Of a stretch of 64,000 bases of DNA, positions 62,401 to 64,000 are shown piece by piece; position 1 is the first letter of the stretch; every line of letters starts with the position of its first letter. Made by a program: the position numbers and the translations under genes. Source of the stretch: Strigamia acuminata (lineage: Eukaryota; Arthropoda; Chilopoda; Geophilomorpha; Linotaeniidae); contig OX442323.1 in NCBI GenBank assembly GCA_949358305.1, positions 5,270,001 to 5,334,000 of the forward strand, read 5' to 3'. The notes beneath the pieces were generated by a model. That model was given only the letters and a program-made list of their open reading frames with translations, ran no database searches and was not told where the DNA came from.

Positions 62401-64000
62401 ATGTAAAAATGGATAAAATAATGTACAAATTTCTCAAAAATCTGATATTACAGAATCTAATGCATTTATAATGCACATGTGTAAAGCATGCATGTGAACA
62501 GTGCTCTGCTCATTGTTCGTGCTTTGCTGCCGCCTGGCAGTGCTGCATCATGTTCGTGCTTTAACGCGCAAGCGCAAAGCACCACTTGTGAACCCACCTT
62601 AAGTGGTAAATTCTCATTAAAATGTGTTCTGGAAAATACTGCTTCATTTCGTCGCCATATCATTTTGTCGCCATATCATTTCGTCGCCTAACCTAACCAC
62701 AGCTAGCCTACACAATCATTATGGATATGGATATGCCTACGTAATTGAAAAACGCCAAAAACGGCGACGAAGTGACAGCGACGAAATGAAGAAACCCCCG
62801 AGTACTGACCAGGCCCAATGCTGCTTAACTTGTGTGTTCTAATAAATGCAGGTGACTATACCATGGTGAGCAATTTCTAGCCATATTCTTACCTTCTTGC
62901 CATCTTTACGGGCTTTGAAAGCGAGAAGAACGTTTTCTCTGAGGCAATTGGCCACTGCCACATGATAGCACGGACCCAGTGGATATTTGTACAAAACACC
63001 ATCAAGAGTGTCGACGTAGTCACCGCTCAAAAAGCACATTGCTGTAAAGCAGTCGTTGAATGATTAAAATCAAAGTAAAACAAATCAACTCACGTCTTTG
63101 CAGCCTCAGTGTTTTACGGAGAAAACGTTTTCTCTGTGATTCGAGGGTGGTGAAGTAGCTCAATCGTGGTAAGATGGATGGAAGGAAGATTTTGTGGTAG
63201 TGGACCAACTCGTGGGGTCTGCGCACGTGAAAATCGGCGATGGGTTGATGGTAGGAAATGTTGACGTCGATCTGGATGTGGTTTTCGGCGATACCGGTGT
63301 CAACTTCGCGGTCGATTTGCAAGTTGTTATAGAAAGTGTGACGGAACCACAAGTAGATGTTTTGGAAGAATTCTTTGACTTTGGGGTTAATGTCCTTGTC
63401 GTATTCGATGTCCACTGTCAAGTGGTCCAAACGACCTTGATCCTTCTTCACCTTCCAACAGGCAGAGCTGTACGTGTAACCGTTGGTGATGTCTTCTTTG
63501 CACTTCTGATACATGTGCAACTTCTCGTGGTCGATGCTCTTCTGTTCCTTGCTCTTGGTCAGTTCCACCTTGTACGTGATTTTCTTGGATGATCCAGAGC
63601 AGCTCTGACCAACGGTCAAAGTACCTTTGCCCTCAATTTTGGATTCTTTAGCGGGTTTCAACGGGTTTTCGATGATTTCACCGATTCCATGGATGTGGGC
63701 CTCAGATTCATAGCACACCTGATTGAAACAAAATAAATGTAAATTCCAAATAATAATAACTCTTGTTCAAGTCTCTACTTACCTCGTAAGGTTTGTCATC
63801 GTAACCAGGAATGGGTGTTCGTTTCCAGTGGAATTTCACGCGACGGTAATCCACCTCTGGCCAATGACCGTCCACTTCGAATTCCATGTTCCATTTCCTC
63901 TCTTGTGGACCCTTGGCAGTGATCTCTAACTCGAAGTATTCGCTGCCGTGTGTTTTGTAATGATAGTGGATTTCTTCCGTTGGGTTGGTCGAGGCTCGTT
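44447..64000 (-). CDS. Vitellogenin-like lipoprotein, C-terminal exons including vWD domain (5' part beyond window)
   Basis: Minus-strand exons 63783-64000 (cut), 63094-63718, 62893-63041, 44669-44899 and 44447-44605 join in phase. The last three form a von Willebrand type D domain: MCFLSGDYVDTLDGVLY, GPCYHVAVANC, VVFDGTSAKIKV, and GIQCGMCGDFNNEKRREF, ending HEHKCHDV. The upstream exons carry beta-sheet-type sequence with paired Cys (SACWKVKK), as in the large lipid transfer protein family. By family: a secreted lipid-carrying protein, either yolk vitellogenin or a morphogen-carrier type such as crossveinless-d; I cannot decide which. An intron of about 18 kb (44900-62892) splits the vWD domain and holds an LTR element, a cuticle gene and several MITEs. 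Confidence 0.82.
45219..45471. mobile_element. Half copy (left arm) of the CAGGGTGG palindromic MITE
   Basis: Starts CAGGGTGG and follows the left arm of the element at 1472-2238 for about 250 bp, then stops. The gypsy-type element begins 50 bp further on. Confidence 0.8.
45524..46555 (-). repeat. 3' LTR, full length (1032 bp)
   Basis: Begins TGTAATGAGC and ends GTCACTACA on the plus strand. Contains a 332-bp segment absent from the other LTR. A minus-strand ORF (45747-45977) with no ATG runs through it. Confidence 0.95.
46556..46571 (-). other. 3' polypurine tract
   Basis: On the coding strand CTAAAAAGAGGGGAGG directly abuts the 3' LTR (TGTAGTG). This is the expected primer for plus-strand DNA synthesis. 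Confidence 0.85.
46600..49647 (-). CDS. Third retrotransposon ORF: RS-rich protein, not Env-like
   Basis: A 1015-residue ORF with ATG in good context (GCCATGG). N-terminal part (1-200): basic start MASWGRISRAARLPRNIHRG, then helix-rich sequence. Residues about 205-250 are acidic and coiled-coil-like (EEVEFLKC near 240). Residues about 255-410 are an Arg/Ser domain (SPRRRSKSPRR, RRCQSRDRKESP) like splicing SR proteins. Next is a Thr/Pro-rich linker (TPPTTPPRQ), then a 330-residue C-terminal part with conserved-looking helices. No signal peptide, fusion peptide or membrane anchor, so it is not an envelope protein. It starts about 740 bp after pol, so it would need its own spliced or internal transcript. 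I know no homologue. Confidence 0.7.
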   Translation of the reverse strand: MASWGRISRAARLPRNIHRGRIPYRYKREFVERGYTAFQARKAFTTAIQRFWGTTKRLFKGFKTCFHEVLRQIPITEDTHGPIWNQMIGDEYPIEEEEAADLKIYQNPATNKFKFVEEVMAKLKAGAPEVAAKYMEEKTAYLEAQALLPSPELDKEPPYFIKSQYKMHQLHMTGLIGQNITPLNLEGEPQAEDFGPLVYAKQQRQEQDEWEAALEQAAEETVKELHEEVEFLKCVRTEEEETKRRGREARSRGALRYSRSERHKRTTPPRRISPKYYTREFRSRRKEYRSAEISPRRCQSRDRKESPRRRSKSPRRQYFSRQTQMEKRLSRTDKDSEREVKRHQRSSEISPKRNPRRHETTEQEYVPRHHRATEKRPSAEGNRIERTKKRPRSSHRYSEMRPARKVTISASKDETLQVQIRRSSSDEYLTAHEMELDQYVVMDECQRSPSPESEEEQQLAETTVRILEEREPTATVIHDIEKQQGGETNKRGPRTPPTTPPRQQEVQKPSLATPPRPDQAPKTPPRSAHTPITWTPTTCPPTPTPRVSSPEISSCRELPTLDEALAQAWEKRAREPARKKGPSRILRPRMRDPRKVQPKATPSAALGVPHPHLQPITEPIPQTDLSLPIPSVATVMYTIDPSVKLAEDFDRYYRQLWTMYLKFPLCNQGLLTPTMDEYQQAQLAESLNERRRCAQAFVAQPTELRTKEWLAWFEVQMSVALIRLLFPGVFQAVEASLIATSFLWTSAMGIPPELLDSWKTVLGDPPVIRAQLEREVFKTGETSGQCMLRLRGEWILRRQSLQLQRNFGTCAQQVADPPAAGGAVPTVFMTATPSHQPTKKAIAPESDVELKLTTDTEMFDVEGNEPLNRASGSSQKTASGRSSAATKGTKKNPNQDYRKIKQLYPGLRFPEYARTLLIYNATLCHEALKWLENAVREPKRIIQHQRLVAVRRPPTGSREKYDIDYDRVFPRTKFIKEVWLHVNNGATSGPTQHLPKFSVSESEAPTPESVFRIEK
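49648..50389 (-). other. Spacer between pol and the third ORF
   Basis: No ORF on the coding strand. Likely contains splice or promoter signals for the third ORF; none identified. Confidence 0.4.
50390..55654 (-). CDS. pol: Pol polyprotein: protease, reverse transcriptase, RNase H, integrase
   Basis: The open frame starts at about 55654, 88 nt inside gag and in the -1 frame, and runs to 50390; it has no ATG at its head, so it is expressed by frameshifting. Numbering from 55561: a 330-residue Glu/Ser-rich leader; aspartic protease with LDSGANRS (Asp362); RT with FGLVNAPTTFQ and YLDD (708-711); RNase H with acidic residues near 857, 902 and 927; integrase with an HHCC zinc motif (about 1166-1209), then Asp1234, Asp1293 and Glu1328 (the DDE triad), and a GPY/F-type module (RSGPYVIIQV). 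The tail of about 240 residues is Gln/Ser-rich and ends basic. All catalytic residues I can see are present. Confidence 0.95.
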   Translation of the reverse strand, partial: EIDVCRRNGATCKLLIRKYHKKLERAGSIKAVELAPTKISENLLQAQPTSELTIEMVQDSDGLSEVQPINEAMTETLLISETLSESKDLLKNSGNSQNMQTTLPENSENCGNLQNDRSLDGAISETSLILKTSVEPENLTGNTQETPPTAKAPKGARFIKDPKTGEYVQSELAEKSHKVIGTLEGGKGTIVFNFEDGEVVGMRYPTQKPVTDSKLEQAETSSKMNILKDNGPLKNTTIPVTLTSPEAIGTMPKRGEMICEMECGQIVGIKFPPVELENCPKIKEIYETNRTYFTAEVTEALKNVEITQENEATIFWAKVKETYEETPSLAAWMTDTPTEPVEWDPLLKELTTLEPEGPRIRIFNILLPEEDVLEGMTTIDLQTEQGSIAAMLDSGANRSCVSWPLIQAMGLEREVWPVKANMAVNTADKKVQPMGTIRMMIRWTHGMMQQYFLVLPHDMKFMLVGNDAMKRMKIQPNPLNGKWNFISTIDVPQPYMPQFIMDKYEQKKLEEPESLRKTFRKESSFCAFEARLKVGNGLHDMIEEAKLQLTEALQLEHVLKKYEKILSKNPGKTHVVQHTINLDTDKPIRVPFKSWNPQKREILRTLCQEMIDKGYVTTAEGDYATRIVLVMRPGSEPRLCIDYRALNEHTLYDPPQMPTITEILRELGEFQWVSTIDLTKGYWQIDLRPEDRPKTAFWSPQGRLMFNVMPFGLVNAPTTFQRLIEKVLGEAFRKYAWAYLDDIVIVSKTYAEHMKHLDSVLGKLQKAGLHVNPTKSKFCRKELKFLGYKLGINGLSVDPAKVAAIKEFPAPKNLTELQRFFGMVNFFHRLLKNLATVAEPLRPLLKKGIEFIWEEVHQVAFDNIKQLLTDAKTMHLPNLHQPFIVRTDASKKGLGAALMQIKEIDGQMIESPCVYLSRCLQQAELNYGATDLECLAVIWALRKFRPYLEFTSFVVQTDHEALKWLMRLEEPAGRLARWQMELMSYNFTIQYLKGTANTLADALSRAPIQLICDNEETGEADGDLKYCPTEPRKWVVGNWNQLPKPQSEEERLVDEQVTAYWSHMYDAPAEESEISPKIKEIQYLPTSECEMVTAFIAKVTEQADCMPPTREEIIEHQKKDRHCQSMRYYLETEQFPAYVTTPLQKKNYRMLATKHMLEEDLLLKYHPTLSDDLSEDSRALKVVIPRSLRFRVLWQMHGHPLASHCGIARTLYRMRQIYTWDGIKRDTTRFIKHCPRCQACKPRTKTRVEAAQIGPYAPFECLSIDLVGPLIRTDEGNNYILVILDIATRWPELYPLSDPVAQDIADCLYNTCMGWGFPLRIVSDNGPQFKARIYHEFCRKFKITPRFTSPYHPQANTVERTNRDLKYILSIFTDIHKRWDTYLREIAFNIRTTATTGRDYSPAYLNCCREFRIPWDPRILDGIAKIDPNKPHIYIQRLEKIIRDTYHHMMAHITDLRERVQNHKMDKKFDDFKTNDLVWKDDHPLSKASQGISAKLSDKRSGPYVIIQVHQGGAVKLRRLKDNKIFRSIHMSELSPYFPEFNQEIWEKDQTQSNPNGKIVNTLFDEPTTSETQENTETENSQTTEMSRMNNSNSAESQTLKQTQSLQDSQNLEDAQESHTLDNTQSLQDPQTSQQQLELQDLSGSDTAGVSSQVSSKQRSSEKDNNLESDEELDVNSNDNTQERLPLFPRDLSLETDEQVASFSKKRGGVVEKKKIKKFYQDLREKQPGKIKKKAILKKYSLRDRGRIKPPDYL
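50529..50544 (-). other. Second, exact copy of the polypurine tract inside pol
   Basis: The 16 bases CTAAAAAGAGGGGAGG of the 3' tract recur here within the last codons of pol (encoding KKRGG), 3973 bp from the 3' copy. Position and identity recall a central polypurine tract. Confidence 0.65.
55549..55594 (-). promoter_or_regulatory. Gag-Pol -1 ribosomal frameshift signal
   Basis: The coding strand has the heptamer A AAA AAC in gag phase (55588-55594), a 6-nt spacer, then a 10-bp stem (55572-55581 with 55549-55558; GCGCGGGCTC against GAGCTCGCGC, one G-U pair). The gag stop codon TAA is in the 13-nt loop. Pol is in the -1 frame, as required. Confidence 0.85.
55567..59286 (-). CDS. gag: Gag polyprotein (unusually long)
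   Basis: 1239 residues, well above the few hundred usual for Ty3/gypsy Gag. The N-terminus is Gly/Arg-rich (RGRGNGRGPRTRGG). Residues about 130-360 are a long charged coiled coil; about 480-800 is Gln/Arg/Ser-rich low complexity. The retrotransposon Gag capsid-like domain is near 860-1050 (FDGGWQAGTQFLDEV, GSATNWLRKN). A CCHC zinc knuckle (CHNCGQIGHWARQC) lies near 1194-1207. Assembles the particle and binds RNA. The stop lies just downstream of the frameshift heptamer. Confidence 0.92.
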   Translation of the reverse strand: MSQPQDSRRGRGNGRGPRTRGGRTAGAANVHPSSSSESDHADDTQAMTSKEFRLEVSPERQGEFWLKQTREESQDLLGKSSISGASSQHGDTPATVDSTPTSKIDLSNMTLEQVIAVARKRGRLVRAYKQQASGRARDEAESSGENSPTRHKLARARQRITDVMKEMEDSLQERHQQYEEGVQLSDEDVAQITAAMADRARRLQLAHSEEFQMLKRLKLEERHAKQAKFEAELAKKTTDEDIRAKKDQLDAEIRATKDRLEAEMRTMRNKLAAERLRQETEQKELRAQRRAQAVAEREAILEENRKIEAEKVRLETEKQELLAKQRAMESAESREIHYLRQAALEAQEAAERARQENEELKYLAQCRYQVPSNIPPHRPEVVNLSPESSRNPLKRKGEMDEKRDSKRASISPAKNPNVLDIIDQRNRQHLTNQSAVTDKKQGRVTGLDPADPQVWDKPKKMETENVRVSSAKNEGKSFDVYTEKPVDEDDPSYHRTYTLEEAVEHLSAAKERDRQREISRENENQKFQHDQEVPEQDKTSNQNAATGQNEATGQVSYTKVRDYNEYLQGRYSQQPENIDTRNESCNQQGICTHTEVRFSNEHQPQYGRESRNTSRYQHGTGQQGIAHYQQETSQQGAACFNDETRQQRNYEATGQYNFNRNESIERNNSRQQSDYQDGSRQQRGSYWYEGYTQRESQGRRDNSQDRRDNSYRRRDYSEGRRDDSYRDERRSHSSPPPRGEEYDRKYSHSDQFRRDEPNSSGSHNDRWGRENSQSDNRNPPPTNPRTLPRSTDELEEIISRQIDARLSQIPSKSQEMEEMLRKLIRKYCSSNWTHHYTPSHQIKWDRITPDMFDGGWQAGTQFLDEVMHLVINHEMDPDVTLKKLIPKMLVGSATNWLRKNNFTHWDEFVKAFMKEYGESNAMMIKYWDNHKQTLGEDIRTYLRRTEDLFTQLPYHISDFDKDRKFRNGLTPFSEQVLRMVDAPMASSFEKLSQFIRNHQMYIDDRYASDIPIEEQRARDEQQRHQSDYTRAGAKMMRPRSQFSLLREETSTKKQESGRPPYPQPRIPMRPNVKWTQYSGESSESIGDTQIMLAEYTEEEVDKLMDAASVLFTKNNPAITKYKPPMQVRQPQQTSLQPQMKGNTSFLPKPFSVDFKKENNKSQIGEKTEQTSTPSNPDDGNKANQIKLTPDNAPCHNCGQIGHWARQCPHPKRLMSAEEMEQLVNSLSESITKNLNARAQ
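59388..59407 (-). other. Primer-binding site
   Basis: Two bases inside the 5' LTR the coding strand reads TGGGGGCCCG, followed by a TTTGAACC that fits a tRNA T-arm complement. TGG pairs with tRNA CCA. I could not assign the tRNA. Confidence 0.7.
59410..60109 (-). repeat. 5' LTR, internally deleted (700 bp)
   Basis: Same ends as the 3' LTR, but 332 bp is missing at the word GCTCTC, which occurs once here and at both ends of the missing segment in the other LTR. Confidence 0.93.
60547..60585 (+). promoter_or_regulatory. Core promoter of cuticle gene 2
   Basis: TATATAA at 60547-60553 and ATTCACTC about 30 bp on, matching copy 1. The duplication carried the whole proximal promoter. Confidence 0.75.
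60621..61255 (+). CDS. RR-1 cuticular protein (CPR family), copy 2
   Basis: Three exons, 60621-60632, 60690-60782 and 60896-61255, give 154 residues. The RR-1 domain is identical in protein sequence to copy 1 over the part I compared (HGSYSLVEPDG ... YTADEYGFHAQV). It differs in having about two GDYKPSY units instead of five and an extra DYKPNYDYRPSY unit. Signal peptide, promoter and AATAAAG are intact, so it is likely expressed. It lies on the opposite strand inside the long intron of the vitellogenin-like gene. Confidence 0.93.
61712..61922. mobile_element. Fold-back element with 55-bp arms
   Basis: 61712-61766 and 61868-61922 are inverted copies (shared words ACAATCGTT, CCGACCAATCCCGA, CGTAACAAACC). 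The interior is GC-richer and codes for nothing convincing. Confidence 0.7.
61976..62598. mobile_element. MITE with TTAA target duplication (piggyBac-like)
   Basis: Termini GGTGGGTTC and GAACCCACC, flanked by TTAA at 61972-61975 and 62599-62602. Inner parts of both ends share GTGCTTT/AAAGCAC words in inverted orientation. Non-coding, with repeats of TTTTACACG-type words in the middle. Confidence 0.75.
62641..62791. repeat. Small fold-back with TTCATTTCGTCGCC arms
   Basis: TTCATTTCGTCGCC at the left is repeated in direct and inverted orientation (GGCGACGAAG, GCGACGAAATGAAG at the right). Similar words occur at 60211-60241. Confidence 0.55.

Overview
The window is a compact stretch of insect nuclear DNA. 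Spliced animal genes are recognisable on both strands: pickpocket channels, a haem peroxidase, TFIIE-alpha, a PGRP, a trypsin-like protease, a lipocalin, RR-1 cuticle proteins and a vitellogenin-like protein. Introns are short, the noncoding DNA is AT-rich, and many small DNA transposons are present. A beetle is my best guess, but that is inference. Exon joins below were made by eye from GT/AG sites plus reading-frame continuity; the internal exon lengths and phases close exactly in every complete gene model.

Region by region. 0-7.6 kb: three tandem pickpocket (DEG/ENaC) genes, the first cut by the window edge. 7.7-13.1 kb: a small secreted protein (minus strand) and an 11-exon haem peroxidase whose penultimate coding intron has collected transposons. 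13.2-17.4 kb: two paralogous proteins with an HSP20-like domain plus membrane segment, then TFIIE-alpha on the minus strand. 17.5-19.1 kb: a heptad-repeat basic protein and a secreted, non-catalytic-type PGRP with a kappaB-like site in its promoter. 20.4-33.9 kb: a minus-strand array of four genes of a family I do not recognise. Each encodes a signal peptide, a small Cys-rich domain on five short phase-0 exons, and a large, highly variable, low-complexity repeat tail; broken copies and a truncated PGRP copy lie among them. 34.3-36.4 kb: a complete secreted serine protease. 39.1-39.9 kb: a lipocalin. 42.3-43.1 kb: a cuticle protein gene.

44.4-64 kb: the last exons of a vitellogenin-like lipoprotein (minus strand), whose vWD domain is split by an intron of about 18 kb. 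That intron contains a nearly intact 14.6-kb Ty3/gypsy-type LTR retrotransposon with three long ORFs, a second cuticle gene copy flanked by inverted repeats, and several MITE or fold-back elements.

The main points for follow-up are the secreted Cys-domain/repeat-tail array, including an in-frame fusion of two members, and the retrotransposon, which has an RS-rich third ORF, an exact second copy of its polypurine tract, and a textbook-like -1 frameshift signal between gag and pol.
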